Source of the DNA: Thiomargarita sp.
Lineage (GTDB): Bacteria > Pseudomonadota > Gammaproteobacteria > Beggiatoales > Beggiatoaceae
DNA length: 35,480 bases
Direction: 5' to 3'
Assembly: GCA_022729575.1 (NCBI GenBank)
Contig: DZAL01000009.1
Span: 24,563 to 60,042, forward strand
Shown: positions 16,443-25,838 of the stretch, piece after piece
Layout: each line of letters starts with the position of its first letter
How positions within the stretch are numbered: position 1 is the first letter of the stretch
The notes under the pieces: model-generated
Told to the model about the DNA's origin: nothing
What the model saw: only the letters and a program-made list of their open reading frames with translations
Databases searched by the model: none
Position numbers and translations under genes: made by a program

Positions 16443-16887
16443 GATCTTTGTAATAATTTCTCATAGATGATTTGGAAATAATCGCCTGTGAAGGAGCATC
16501 CATCTGCAATTCTCCTCTCGCTTTTAACCACGGTTCTTCATGGTGAGTCATCCGTTCTAAATCAAAGGCATCACAACTAAAATAGACTTCCGTCACTTCT
16601 TGCAAAAAAATTTGCAAAGTTTCGGGAAAGTTTGGCGTGGACACCTCTTTCAAAATAGGTCGCCAGCCGAATAATCGGTACTCCCCATATAAAGAAGGAA
16701 TCACCGGCCCATGTACCCACGCCTCGAAATCTTCTTCAAACAGCGGGGCATCATACAGTGCCAAATGCCATGCCTGGGCATAATACACCAATTTTTGTAA
16801 ATTGAGATTGCTGAGATAAGAACCCGTTTCATTAGCGACATGAATGAAATAGTTGGCAATTTGATTGGCAGTAGTTAAAGTCATCAT
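16423..16887 (-). CDS. Panacea-domain (DUF4065, SocA-like) antitoxin
   Basis: 154 residues. ANQIANYFIHVANE near the N-terminus, LNLQKLVYYAQAWHLAL, DFEAWVHGPVIPSLYGEYR, and a late FSCDAFDLERMTHHEEPW match the Panacea/DUF4065 domain almost throughout. This domain neutralises diverse toxins and is found in SocA. Two adjacent ATGs lie at 16887 and 16884; AGGAGA is 3 and 6 nt upstream, so 16884 is the better-spaced start. First gene of the probable four-gene operon running to 13131. A promoter with overlapping TATAAT boxes lies just upstream. Confidence 0.85.
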   Translation of the reverse strand: MMTLTTANQIANYFIHVANETGSYLSNLNLQKLVYYAQAWHLALYDAPLFEEDFEAWVHGPVIPSLYGEYRLFGWRPILKEVSTPNFPETLQIFLQEVTEVYFSCDAFDLERMTHHEEPWLKARGELQMDAPSQAIISKSSMRNYYKDRVQEQD

Positions 16888-16928
16888 AGTTCTCCTGGGC
16901 TAACCAGTAACTAGGTTTGGTTGATTAT

Positions 16929-16957
16929 ATTATAGCAGTATCAATGACTATTTGCAA
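16929..16957 (-). promoter_or_regulatory. Promoter of the Panacea-ATPase-TOPRIM operon
   Basis: On the minus strand TTGCAA (16952-16957), a 17-bp spacer and TATAAT (16929-16934); a second TATAAT overlaps at 16924-16929. Three AACCGTC direct repeats lie just upstream (16964, 16973, 16985) and could bind a regulator. Apart from this, I see nothing convincing in the 16888-17137 spacer. Confidence 0.5.
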
Positions 16958-17137
16958 GTAGAGAACCGTCGTAACCGTCGCAAAAACCGTCAAGGTGTCA
17001 AATACCACTTCTCTCTTTGATTTCAAAAAAGTATCGGAATTATTGAGGGAGTATTCTATCCTTGTCAACACGTAAGAATGAAAGGCGATGGCAGTTTGTT
17101 TTACCAACACCTCCTTTCGTATTTTCTTACGGTCTCA

Positions 17138-17780
17138 TTATAACCGCCTAAATACCAACGCCGCATTAGTTCCTCCAAACCCAAATGAATTAGATAACAC
17201 TACCTCCATTTTCATTTCTCTGGCATGATGAGGCACATAATTCAATCCTTCACATTCAGGGTCAAGGTTAAACAAGTTGGTAGTAGGAGGAGCCACTTGG
17301 TCGCGGAGGCTTAAAATAGCAAAAATAGCTTCCACACTACCAGCAGCCCCTAGTAAATGGCCTGTCATAGATTTAGTGGAACTAACGGCTAATTTGTTCG
17401 CATGGTCACCAAAAACTTTTTTAATCGCTAAAGTTTCAACTTTATCTCCCATCTGAGTAGAGGTGCCATGGGCATTAATATAATCTACTTGGTCAGGATT
17501 TAACCGGGCATTGGTGAGCGCATTCACAATACAACGTCGTGCGCCATCGCCATCTTCGGGAGGAGAAGTCATGTGGTAAGCGTCGCCGCTCATGCCATAG
17601 CCTATCAACTCGGCATAAATTTTAGCACCACGTCGTTTCGCGTGTTCATATTCCTCTAACACCACTACCCCAGCACCGTCGCCAAGCACAAAACCATCAC
17701 GGTCTTTATCCCAAGGACGACTCGCCGTGTGTGGAGAATCATTGCGCGTGGAAAGCGCACGAGCTGCTGCAAAGCCTCCT
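17138..17780 (-). pseudogene. fabF: Truncated 3-oxoacyl-ACP synthase II (FabF) remnant
   Basis: Only the C-terminal half of a KAS II is present. The frame is open from the edge of repeat R8 (about 17780) with [13 protein letters not shown], then [11 protein letters not shown], the catalytic His in NAHGTST and the second His in [10 protein letters not shown], to [12 protein letters not shown] at the C-terminus. A full enzyme has about 410 residues. Here the first 210 or so, with the active-site Cys, are missing. The only start inside is an ATG at 17689 with no reason to be functional. The truncation point coincides with repeat sequence also present at 12961, 28268 and 28800, implying recombination or insertion at the repeat. 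It cannot condense acyl chains. Confidence 0.88.
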
Positions 17781-18176
17781 AGTTTCGCTACTTCGCAAAA
17801 TGGTGGGCAACGATAAACCTGTGGCCCACCCTACCTGGCCTACCTGGCCTGGTGAGTCTAAGTGTCGTAACGCCGAGCGTCACGGCGGCATTCCCACGCG
17901 GAGCGAACGAGAGGATTAGACTAGAAAATTTCGGCCCCCCTACTTATGTCCCAATGCCATTAAGTTAAGCCTGCGAAAGAAACCTTGAAGGTCTAAAACC
18001 AGACCTTCAAGGTTAACACCTGACCAGGAGATTCCTTAACTTAATGGCAGTGAGGCTTTAGCCGGTTGGAGTAGAGGCTTTAGCCGCAATGCCATTCCCC
18101 GGTCTGGTTTTAACCTTGAAGGTCTGGTTTTAGACCTTCAAGGTTTCTTTGGCCGGCTTAATTTAATGGCATTGAT
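17780..18176. repeat. Repeat-filled spacer: R8, CTCGTTCC family and AGGTTAAAACC elements
   Basis: Holds R8 (17780-17850; TTCGCTACTTCGCAAAATGG), a GGCATTCCCACGCGG fragment (about 17888-17915), and a TGCCATTAAGTTAAG element in direct (17952-18050) and inverted (18089-18174) orientation, each with a GAAGGTCT...AGACCTTC hairpin. The two copies could fold together into one long stem just downstream of phaC. No gene is seen. Confidence 0.8.
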
Positions 18177-18178
18177 AC

Positions 18179-19243
18179 TTATGTCCTCGCTTCCAACCAT
18201 CTACTAATGGTGGCCGGAACCTCTTTTTGCGCTCGCCGACTGACATAAATTCCAATATGTCCGCCGTTAAACGGGGCTTCAGTATAATCCTCCGTCCCCA
18301 CATACTGTTTTAACGCGGTAGAGGCTTCTGATGGCACCAAATGGTCTTCCGTGGCATAAATATTTAACACCGGCATGGTTACATTTTTTAATTCCACTCG
18401 ATGCTCTCCCAACATCACTTTATTTTTAATCAGCGCGTTTTTTTGGAAAAACTCCTTAATAAATTGACGAAACGCTTCACCGGCCTGGTCCGGACTGTCA
18501 AAAATCCATTTTTCCATTCTTAAAAAATTTTTAGCCGCTTCTACGTTGCCTAAACTGTCGATCATGTCCAAATACTTTTGGCCCGTAAGACGAAATGGCT
18601 TGAGCGATAAAAAGGTCCAATTAAGCAACTCGCCGGGAATATTCCCGACCGTATCTACTAACAAATCAATATCGACTTGTTGCATCCAATGACTGAGTAA
18701 ATTAGACGGTGTTTTAAAATCCACCGGAGTTACCATAGTAATCAAATTGCGAACATTGGAGGGATAAATCGCACTATAACACAAGCTAAAAGTTCCTCCT
18801 TGACAAATGCCCAGGAGATTAATTTTCTCCAAGGTATGTCGTCGGCAAATCGCTTTCACACAACGATATAAATACCCATTGATATAATCATCTAAGGTAA
18901 GATAACGGTCCGCACCATCGGGATAGCCCCAGTCAAGCAAGTACACATCTTGTCCCACTTCCAATAAATTTTTTACCAGGGAGCGGTCTGGTTGTAAATC
19001 CACCATGTACGGTCGATTGACCAGTGCATAAACGATTAATAATGGTATGGGACTAGGGTTACCAACAATTGGCCGGTAACGGTATAACACTAATTTATCT
19101 TCTTGATAAACGGCTTCGCGGGGAGTTATCCCCACATCGATTTGGCCAATCTGAGTCAACGTTTTAAGTCCCTCGGCGAGTTTTTGATTAAACTCTAGCA
19201 TTTCCTGAACGGCTTGGTCTGGACGGATTTGGAATGGTAGCAT
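18179..19243 (-). CDS. phaC: Class III poly(3-hydroxyalkanoate) synthase, PhaC subunit
   Basis: 354 residues, the usual size of a class III PhaC. Alpha/beta-hydrolase fold with nucleophile C147 in LLGICQGG (the lipase-box-like GxCxG), D300 in YATEDH and H329 in FNGGHIG; these three form the polymerising triad. The enzyme makes polyhydroxybutyrate-type storage polymer from 3-hydroxyacyl-CoA at the granule surface, and needs PhaE. The phaE gene is immediately upstream on the same strand (39-bp gap). AGGA lies 9 nt before the ATG. No phaA, phaB or phasin gene is in the window. Confidence 0.95.
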   Translation of the reverse strand: MLPFQIRPDQAVQEMLEFNQKLAEGLKTLTQIGQIDVGITPREAVYQEDKLVLYRYRPIVGNPSPIPLLIVYALVNRPYMVDLQPDRSLVKNLLEVGQDVYLLDWGYPDGADRYLTLDDYINGYLYRCVKAICRRHTLEKINLLGICQGGTFSLCYSAIYPSNVRNLITMVTPVDFKTPSNLLSHWMQQVDIDLLVDTVGNIPGELLNWTFLSLKPFRLTGQKYLDMIDSLGNVEAAKNFLRMEKWIFDSPDQAGEAFRQFIKEFFQKNALIKNKVMLGEHRVELKNVTMPVLNIYATEDHLVPSEASTALKQYVGTEDYTEAPFNGGHIGIYVSRRAQKEVPATISRWLEART

Positions 19244-19282
19244 GAGATGAATTCCTAATATGAAAATGAGAAAACCGGATGA

Positions 19283-20422
19283 CTATGAAGCAGAAGTGGG
19301 CGGGCCGGGAGGCGTTTCTTTGGATAACGTCTTTTTCGTCCGACTGGACGCTTTTTTCGACGAAGTTTTGAGAGTATTCAGTTCCGCTCGTAAGGCTTCC
19401 ACTTCTTTTTGCAAAGCGGCGAGGACGGCACTATGATCAGGCACTGACGGTAAGGGTCTGGCTCTTAATTCTCGCCGCATTTGTTGCATTCGATAGACCA
19501 GCGTATCAAAGTCTTTACGGGTGGGCATATTTAAGGCGCTAAGTAATTCATCCATCAGTTGACGTTCATGTTGTTTCAGTGCCATTAACGCATTGATAAG
19601 GTTAGCATTATTTTTTCTATATTCGTCGCTACTGGCTATTTTAGCATAAGCGATTTCGCCACAATCTATCCACAAGTCATAAGTCGCCCGTAAATTATTG
19701 ACCGATTGACCTTGCAGACCCAATTGGATAATTTTATCGCGTAGCAAGTCCACGGTGAGAATGCCGATTTTACTAAAGAGGCTGATATATTGCTCATGTG
19801 CTTGTTGATAATTAAGCCATAGTTTGGCCCGTACTTGATAACGAGTTTGCCAATTTTGTAAGTGTCCCACGCCAGGAATGGAAAACCAACGTTCCCATTC
19901 GTGACTAAAGCATTGCTGTCCTTTCGTCAGCGCCTCCGTTTGTAAGTGTTGAAGCCAATCGCTGGGGAGATTAAATAAGCTCGACCAGGTACGTTGCCAA
20001 TTTTCTAACGGCAATTCCCAAAAACCCAGACCAGTTTTGCCGTCATTGAGTAAGCGATTAAAATGGTCTTTTAATTCAACGAAACTATTCTCCCACAATT
20101 GTTGCCAATCCTGCTCCGCAGTGGGATGATTGTCAGAAAGAGTTTGTAAAATCTTTAAAAATTCTTGATTGAAGCCAAAATAAATTTTACCTTGGTCAAT
20201 AAATTTTCTAAACACCGCATGATGGTCGTTATCAACCTTTGGGGCCAAGGCTTGCCACCATAATTCTAAGGCATCGCCCCAGGGAGAAGTGGCTGACATC
20301 TTATTTAATTCACTTGCTGGCAGATTAAACAGTTGTCGCGTTAAGGTTAACCAATGTTCCCAATATTGTTGTTGTAAATGAAGCCAATCTTGGTTGGTGG
20401 AGGTAGTAGAATGGTCGGTCAT
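19283..20422 (-). CDS. phaE: Class III poly(3-hydroxyalkanoate) synthase, PhaE subunit
   Basis: 379 residues. Tryptophan-rich N-terminal half (WLHLQQQYWEHWLTL, SPWGDALELWWQAL), DLWIDCGEIAYA in the middle, MPTRKDFDTLVYRM near residue 300, then a heptad-rich C-terminal helix and a basic Lys/Ser/Thr tail. This order matches PhaE, which binds and activates PhaC. It sits directly upstream of phaC, with acs further upstream, so carbon from acetate can feed storage polymer. Confidence 0.92.
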   Translation of the reverse strand: MTDHSTTSTNQDWLHLQQQYWEHWLTLTRQLFNLPASELNKMSATSPWGDALELWWQALAPKVDNDHHAVFRKFIDQGKIYFGFNQEFLKILQTLSDNHPTAEQDWQQLWENSFVELKDHFNRLLNDGKTGLGFWELPLENWQRTWSSLFNLPSDWLQHLQTEALTKGQQCFSHEWERWFSIPGVGHLQNWQTRYQVRAKLWLNYQQAHEQYISLFSKIGILTVDLLRDKIIQLGLQGQSVNNLRATYDLWIDCGEIAYAKIASSDEYRKNNANLINALMALKQHERQLMDELLSALNMPTRKDFDTLVYRMQQMRRELRARPLPSVPDHSAVLAALQKEVEALRAELNTLKTSSKKASSRTKKTLSKETPPGPPTSAS

Positions 20423-20471
20423 AACTGTTTAGTGGAAAATTAGGAATTAACAATTCGGTAGTCCGTGGTCC

Positions 20472-20585
20472 GTAGGGTGGATTAAGCGAAGCGTATCCAC
20501 CATTCAGGCCGATAAACTTCGTCGAACAAACGACCCGTGAGGTTTAGCACCAGATGGTGGATACGCTTCGCTTAATCCACCCTAC
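20472..20585. repeat. Inverted repeat (GTAGGGTGGATTAAGCG type) between acs and phaE
   Basis: Arms of about 30 bp, GTAGGGTGGATTAAGCGAAG and its complement, enclose about 50 bp; smaller GTCCGTA/TACGGAC flanks extend the symmetry to about 20457-20612. It is a known kind of dispersed bacterial repeat. It ends about 15 bp past the acs stop and may separate acs from phaEC transcription. Confidence 0.85.
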
Positions 20586-20626
20586 GGATTACTACGGATT
20601 ACGGACTGCCGGTGGCTACACTATCC

Positions 20627-22567
20627 TTACTTCTTATTCGCACGATTTTGTATTAAGTTATCTACCACCATTGGATCCGCCAAAGTGGAGATATCTCCTA
20701 AGCTATCCAACTCGTTGGCCGCAATTTTACGCAAAATTCGGCGCATAATTTTACCGGAGCGCGTTTTGGGTAAACCAGGAGACCATTGAATCACGTCGGG
20801 CGTGGCAATGGGGCCAATCTCTTCTCGCACCAACTTAATCAAATCTTTGCGTAATTCTTCACTGGGTTCCACGCCCGCCATCAAAGTGACATACGCATAA
20901 ATGCCCTGACCCTTAATATCATGCGGATAGCCGACCACGGCGGCTTCGGCAACGGCTTCATGCAATACCAATGCGCTTTCCACTTCGGCGGTACCCAAAC
21001 GGTGACCAGACACGTTAATCACATCATCGACTCGTCCAGTAATCCAGTAGTAACCATCGGCATCACGCCGCGCCCCGTCACCGGTAAAATAGTTACCGGG
21101 GTAAGTTTTGAGATAAGTGTCGATAAAGCGTTGATGGTCACCATAAATCGTCCGCATTTGACCCGGCCAAGCCTGCGTAATCACTAAATTACCTTCGGCC
21201 ACACCTTCGAGAATTTCTCCTTCATTACTGACCAAAGCTGGAATCACCCCGAAAAATGGACGAGTCGCCGAGCCTGGTTTGAGCTTGGTGGCACCGGGTA
21301 AGGGAGTAATTAAAATACCACCGGTTTCGGTTTGCCACCAAGTATCGACAATGGGACACCGCTCATCACCGACGACGCGATAATACCATTCCCACGCTTC
21401 GGGATTAATCGGCTCCCCAACACTACCCAGTACACGAATACTCTGGCGGCTAGTGGATTTGACTGGGCCATCTCCTTTCCCCATTAAAGCACGAATGGCG
21501 GTAGGAGCCGTGTAGAAAATATTAACTTGGTGCTTATCCACTACTTGCCAAAATCGACTGACATCTGGATAGGTGGGAATTCCTTCAAACATCAAGGTCG
21601 TCGCCCCATTGGCCAGCGGCCCATAAACAATATAAGAGTGCCCCGTTACCCAACCGACATCGGCAGTACACCAATAAATATCGCCATCGTGGTAATCAAA
21701 GACATATTTATGAGTCATGGCCACATAAACCAAATAACCACCCGTGCTATGCAACACACCTTTAGGTTTGCCGGTGGAGCCGGAGGTATATAAAATAAAC
21801 AAAGGAGATTCAGCATCCATTGGCTCTGGCGGACAGTCAGTGGAAACCTTGGCCACTGCTTCATGGTACCACAAGTCGCGTCCATCTTTCCATGGAATCT
21901 CATTACCGGTATGTTTGACCACAATGACTTTTTTCACCGAAGGACATTGAGTCAATGCTTTATCGACATTGGTTTTCAATGGCACGGGTCGTCCACCGCG
22001 TAATCCTTCATCTGAAGTAATCACCACTTCGCAGATGGAATCTTGGATGCGGTCTTTTAAGGCTTCTGGCGAAAAACCACCAAACACCACGGAATGAATA
22101 GCACCAATGCGAGTGCAAGCCAACATAGCGACCGCCGCTTCTGGAATCATCGGTAAATAAATACAGATTCTATCTCCTTTCTTCACGCCTTGTGCCTTCA
22201 GGACATTGGCTAGGCGGCAGACTCTTTCATACAAGTCACGATAGGTAATTTTTTTATCTACTTTGGGATCATCACCTTCCCAGATAATCGCCACTTGGTC
22301 GCCACGAGTGCTTAAATGGCGGTCCAGGCAATTATAGGAGACGTTCAATTTCGCGCCGTCAAACCATTGAATTTTGCCTTCGTAATAGTTACAGTCTTGG
22401 ACCTTATCCCATTCTTTAAACCAAGTCACAAACGTCTTGGCTTGCTCGGCCCAAAAACTGGCCGGAGCCGAAATCGATTGCGCATACATTTGTTGATATT
22501 TGTCTTCGGTAATATGCGCCATCTTGGCTATTTGGGGTAATACTTCATAGACTTTAGCATCAGACAT
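20627..22567 (-). CDS. acs: Acetyl-CoA synthetase (AMP-forming)
   Basis: 646 residues, full length. Activates acetate with ATP to acetyl-AMP, then acetyl-CoA. [11 protein letters not shown] (260-270) is the phosphate-binding motif; [18 protein letters not shown] and [20 protein letters not shown] are the adenylation and hinge motifs. [11 protein letters not shown] carries the catalytic Lys (about 606), which is normally controlled by acetylation. Start ATG at 22567 with AAGGAG 9 nt upstream; an out-of-frame ATG 5 nt earlier is ignored. Lies upstream of phaE-phaC on the same strand, separated by an inverted repeat. The product can enter the TCA/glyoxylate routes or PHA synthesis. Confidence 0.97.
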   Translation of the reverse strand: MSDAKVYEVLPQIAKMAHITEDKYQQMYAQSISAPASFWAEQAKTFVTWFKEWDKVQDCNYYEGKIQWFDGAKLNVSYNCLDRHLSTRGDQVAIIWEGDDPKVDKKITYRDLYERVCRLANVLKAQGVKKGDRICIYLPMIPEAAVAMLACTRIGAIHSVVFGGFSPEALKDRIQDSICEVVITSDEGLRGGRPVPLKTNVDKALTQCPSVKKVIVVKHTGNEIPWKDGRDLWYHEAVAKVSTDCPPEPMDAESPLFILYTSGSTGKPKGVLHSTGGYLVYVAMTHKYVFDYHDGDIYWCTADVGWVTGHSYIVYGPLANGATTLMFEGIPTYPDVSRFWQVVDKHQVNIFYTAPTAIRALMGKGDGPVKSTSRQSIRVLGSVGEPINPEAWEWYYRVVGDERCPIVDTWWQTETGGILITPLPGATKLKPGSATRPFFGVIPALVSNEGEILEGVAEGNLVITQAWPGQMRTIYGDHQRFIDTYLKTYPGNYFTGDGARRDADGYYWITGRVDDVINVSGHRLGTAEVESALVLHEAVAEAAVVGYPHDIKGQGIYAYVTLMAGVEPSEELRKDLIKLVREEIGPIATPDVIQWSPGLPKTRSGKIMRRILRKIAANELDSLGDISTLADPMVVDNLIQNRANKK

Positions 22568-22603
22568 CTCATGTCTCTCCTTAAATATGTTGATCTTAAT
22601 TTT

Positions 22604-22635
22604 CTTAATTAATTTAATTATTAAAATTAATTAAG
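22604..22635 (-). promoter_or_regulatory. AT-rich perfect palindrome upstream of acs
   Basis: CTTAATTAATTT (22604-22615) and AAATTAATTAAG (22624-22635) form a perfect 12-bp inverted repeat, 37 bp before the acs start. It could be an operator or a hairpin in the leader; no regulator can be named. Confidence 0.4.
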
Positions 22636-22721
22636 ATAATTTATTGTTTCTATTTAGTCCAATTTTTCAACTGCTGAAATATAAATTCTTATTGAAAAAT
22701 TCTTTTATCAAGTTGGTTATT

Positions 22722-22837
22722 TATAGTAATACTCACCTACTGTTGTACTTTTCGAGGGATAACACCCCTTCGAGGGGTGTTATCCCTGCTGGCTGGCCAA
22801 ACTCATTATGGGACAACTGGATAAGGATATTACTATA
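22722..22837. mobile_element. Short element with TATAGTAAT terminal inverted repeats
   Basis: TATAGTAAT (22722-22730) is mirrored by ATTACTATA (22829-22837). The interior holds a palindrome AGGGATAACACCCCTTCG plus complement (22755-22787), a family also found at 34687-34714 and 34930-34962. Non-coding, about 116 bp, compatible with a MITE-like element. Confidence 0.5.
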
Positions 22838-22977
22838 ACTCACCTTACGCATAACCACCCCCGGCCCCTCCTTGTTAAGGAGGGGAGTATACGTCAACTG
22901 AGTTGGCATGGTGTACTCCCCTCCTTAACAAGGAGGGGCAGGGGGGGGTTGAGTTAACCGTGCATAAGGTGAGTTAT
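22838..22977. repeat. Inverted-repeat element R4, second copy with ACTCACCTTA ends
   Basis: AACCACCCCCGGCCCCTCC (from 22853) and its complement (to 22950), each arm with an AAGGAGGGG hairpin, match the copy at 9964-10060. Outer ends AACTCACCTTACGCAT and its inverted form ATGCATAAGGTGAGTT-like sequence enlarge the element. The rest of the spacer, 22978-23236, is AT-rich with no feature I can support. Confidence 0.85.
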
Positions 22978-23236
22978 TTAACAGTTTGAATTAACTTTAT
23001 TTTTTTATAATAGCGGACGGGCTAAAAAAATTCAGTTAAAATTCTTATAGTTTAATAAATTTAATTATAACATGAAAAGATTGAAATAAAGAAGTGAGGG
23101 CAAATTGTTTAAATTAAATAGATAGAATTTCAGATAAAATATAGGTGTTAATAACGTTTATGTTTCAAGTGATTTTAATTAAAGTCTCCTCTTGAGAAGG
23201 AATTTTAGATCTGTTAATATTCACCTTATAAGTTTT

Positions 23237-23364
23237 AGATTTGACAACTTTTTTAAAGTTGTCAAATCTGGAGTTTAGATTTGACAACTTTTTTAAAGTT
23301 GTCAAATCTGGAGTTTAGATTTGACAACTTTTTTAAAGTTGTCAAATCTGGAGTTGTCAAATCT
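23237..23364. repeat. Palindromic repeat R1 array, 40-bp period
   Basis: Three full units start at 23237, 23277 and 23317, followed by a half unit (GTTGTCAAATCT) ending at 23364. The centre is TTTAAA-like rather than TCG and the linker is GGAGTTT, so this array has a 40-bp period. It immediately precedes a small membrane-protein gene and is open in that gene's frame. Confidence 0.95.
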
Positions 23365-23379
23365 ATAAATACTTACACC

Positions 23380-23625
23380 ATGACCGAGTTCGAATTTTTT
23401 CTCTGGATTATATTCATAATGTTATTTTCACTGGTGCCATTGAAACCTCTCGGCCATTTCTTATTGGAACAACTCGGCTTGAAAATACCGAAAAACACGA
23501 CTCCTTTTTTATATGAAGCCAGTGATTATGAATACCATTATTCTCAACTTTACCGCCCCGGCGACCGTAAGTATGAGGAAATTAATAAACTCTGTCAACG
23601 TGCTAAAGTGATTAACTCACTCTAA
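23380..23625 (+). CDS. Small single-pass membrane protein, unknown function
   Basis: 81 residues from the ATG at 23380. An N-terminal hydrophobic helix (about 5-25, FFLWIIFIMLFSLVPL) is followed by a charged, Tyr-rich soluble tail (YEASDYEYHYSQLYRPGD) and a C-terminal helix. The frame stays open upstream only because the R1 repeat has no stop in this phase, so I start it after the repeat. No family recognised and no clear ribosome site. It lies 113 bp before the DUF4139 gene on the same strand. Confidence 0.5.
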   Translation: MTEFEFFLWIIFIMLFSLVPLKPLGHFLLEQLGLKIPKNTTPFLYEASDYEYHYSQLYRPGDRKYEEINKLCQRAKVINSL

Positions 23626-23726
23626 TCGCCCTCACCTCCGGCCCCTTTCCCAGAAAGAAAGTGGAGGATGGCGGCGGCTGTTATTACTACCCAAGGCACT
23701 ACTACCAAAATTTACCAAAAAATTAC

Positions 23727-23730
23727 AGGA
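23727..23730 (+). promoter_or_regulatory. Ribosome binding site deciding the DUF4139 start
   Basis: AGGA is 8 nt before the ATG at 23739, where the conserved sequence MLPLKKVVLFKHGVG begins. The alternative in-frame start at 23661 adds 26 low-complexity residues. Confidence 0.6.
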
Positions 23731-23738
23731 AACCAAAT

Positions 23739-25733
23739 ATGCTCCCTCTCAAAAAAGTCGTCCTCTTTAAACATGGTGTAGGTCATTTTGAACGCGAAGG
23801 TCAAATCAGTGGTGACACTTCGTTAGACCTCCATTTTCGTACCTCTGAAATGAATGACGTGCTGAAATCACTTACCGTCTTAGATTTGGATGGCGGCTTA
23901 ATTACCAGTATCAGTTACGATTCCACCATCTCCCTCGCTGACCAATTACGAGAGATCGCCATTGAATTACCCAACACGGAGGTCATGAGTGGTTTATGGT
24001 CTCAATTACAAGGTGCTCAAGTGGCGGTAGAAATAGGACCAAACACCGTCACCGGCCTAGTGATGGGCACTCAAATCCTCAAACAGGCTTGGGGTAAAAA
24101 GGAGAGAGAAAGTTTCCACCTCTCGCTCTTAGTCAATGGTAACACCTTGCAATCGTTTGATTTTATGGAAATCAAACAACTGACCTTATTGGATGAAAAT
24201 TTAACACAAGATATACAACACCTCCTAGCAGTGTTGATTAACACCAAGAAACCAGATTTGAAAAAACTGACTGTGTTTTTTAAAGGTAAAGGCGAGCGGA
24301 CGATTAACCTCAGTTACATTATCGAAGCCCCCATTTGGAAAACCTCTTATCGGTTACTATTAAATGAAAATTCACCCTTGATTCAAGGCTGGGCCTTGGT
24401 CGATAATACCCAAGATGAAGACTGGGAAAATGTCAATTTATCCTTGGTCGCCGGTTTACCCGTATCCTTTACCCATGATTTATACTCTCCGCGTTACCAA
24501 CCGCGCCCCGTAGTCCAAGTGAAAACCGAACTGGCCTACGCACCTCCGCTCTCAGAACCCGCGGTAGAAACTTACCAAGGATTAGCCGACGAGGACCTCT
24601 TATTGGATGATTTAGAAGACGCTGAACTCTTAGATGACCTGGGCGACTATTCGTTGGAGCTGGACCTATCTTCAGACCGAGAACCACCACTGAGAAAACG
24701 GGCTATCAAACCAGCCGCCTTAGAACATTCGATCCCCATTCACACCCGGACCGTAGCCGTCGGCGACCTATTTCAATACCAAATTAGCCACCCGGTCACC
24801 GTGAAGCGGCAACAATCCGCCTTAGTGCCCATTTTACAAACGCACTTTAGTGGCAAACGAGTAGCGATTTACAATCGTGAACTCTGTGCCCACCATCCCA
24901 TGTCAGCCGTGCTCTTCCACAATACTACCGATTTAACTTTAGAACAGGGACCTCTCACGGTCTTTGAACATGAAACGTATTTAGGAGAAGCCATGCTCAA
25001 TACCCTGACACCAGGGGCCGAACAATTAGTGCCATTTTCAGTAGAACTGGGTTGTGTTATTAGCATTGAACCGCACAGTGACCAACAGGAAGTGCATCAA
25101 GCCAGAATTCGGTACAGCAATCTGTATCTGCATTACTACGAGGAGGAACTGAAAACTTATGTCATCCAAAATAAGACCGAACGGGATTTAGATTTGTTTA
25201 TAGAACACCGTTTTAACCCTGGGTGGGAACTAATAGACACACCAGAACCGATAGAACGCACGGCACACTTTTATCGCTTCCGAGTGGAGGTACCCAGCAC
25301 CTCAAGACAACGATTTACCGTGACTGAAGGCATTGAGCGGAAAACGATTTACGCGCTCCGCAACACTTCACGCGATCAGTTAAAATTATGGCTGGAGAAG
25401 AAATATATTGATAAGAAAACTCTGCGGTTGTTAGAAGGCATCAGCAATTTGCTCGAGCAAATCAATCAATTCCAATTAGAGATTAACCTGATTGAACAAG
25501 ACCTCAACACGATATTCAAAAATCAAGAACGTCTTCGCCAAAATTTACAAGTGTTGGGAAGTACTCAAGAGGAACGTAGCTTACGCGAACGTTACCTCAC
25601 CGCGCTGGCTGCTGAAGAAGATAAACTGGCACAATATCAAATCGATATTCAGTCTCTACGCACTCAAAAAGACACCTGTGAGAAAAATTTACAGGCTCAA
25701 TTGAGCAGTATTGAATTGAACGTGAAATTATAA
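23739..25733 (+). CDS. DUF4139-domain protein (mucoidy-inhibitor-like)
   Basis: 664 residues from 23739. The N-terminus (KKVVLFKHGVGHFEREG, then LRTSEMNDVLKSL-like sequence) and a central ITYIIEAPIWKTSYRLLL-type segment (here LSYIIEAPIWKTSYR) with QDEDWENVNLSLVAG are the DUF4139 hallmarks. The second half continues the beta-rich domain (NRELCAHHPMSAVLFHNTT). An acidic insert of Asp/Leu (about 305-345) separates the halves. The last 90 residues form a coiled coil. No signal peptide is seen, unlike many family members, so it may act in the cytoplasm. Function of the family is unknown. Confidence 0.8.
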   Translation: MLPLKKVVLFKHGVGHFEREGQISGDTSLDLHFRTSEMNDVLKSLTVLDLDGGLITSISYDSTISLADQLREIAIELPNTEVMSGLWSQLQGAQVAVEIGPNTVTGLVMGTQILKQAWGKKERESFHLSLLVNGNTLQSFDFMEIKQLTLLDENLTQDIQHLLAVLINTKKPDLKKLTVFFKGKGERTINLSYIIEAPIWKTSYRLLLNENSPLIQGWALVDNTQDEDWENVNLSLVAGLPVSFTHDLYSPRYQPRPVVQVKTELAYAPPLSEPAVETYQGLADEDLLLDDLEDAELLDDLGDYSLELDLSSDREPPLRKRAIKPAALEHSIPIHTRTVAVGDLFQYQISHPVTVKRQQSALVPILQTHFSGKRVAIYNRELCAHHPMSAVLFHNTTDLTLEQGPLTVFEHETYLGEAMLNTLTPGAEQLVPFSVELGCVISIEPHSDQQEVHQARIRYSNLYLHYYEEELKTYVIQNKTERDLDLFIEHRFNPGWELIDTPEPIERTAHFYRFRVEVPSTSRQRFTVTEGIERKTIYALRNTSRDQLKLWLEKKYIDKKTLRLLEGISNLLEQINQFQLEINLIEQDLNTIFKNQERLRQNLQVLGSTQEERSLRERYLTALAAEEDKLAQYQIDIQSLRTQKDTCEKNLQAQLSSIELNVKL

Positions 25734-25838
25734 CCCGAAGTTCAAGTTAGTTCGTAACTCAGTAAAGATACTAAACTCGTCTGGATTCTCTAAAGGAAGA
25801 AATTAAGGGTAATGCCATTTTGCTGGAGTCCAAGTCTT

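Noticed and set aside
16925-17110. 61-residue leftward frame with AGGAGG before it
   Set aside because: The strong AGGAGG (17111-17116) touches the only possible start (GTG), leaving no spacing; no conserved sequence, and it overlaps the operon promoter.
18061-18178. Small RNA downstream of phaC
   Set aside because: The strong stem is formed by dispersed repeats also present at 12638; no promoter seen.
23281-23379. N-terminal extension of the small membrane protein
   Set aside because: Encoded by the R1 array, which has no stop in this frame; the likely Met follows the repeat at 23380.
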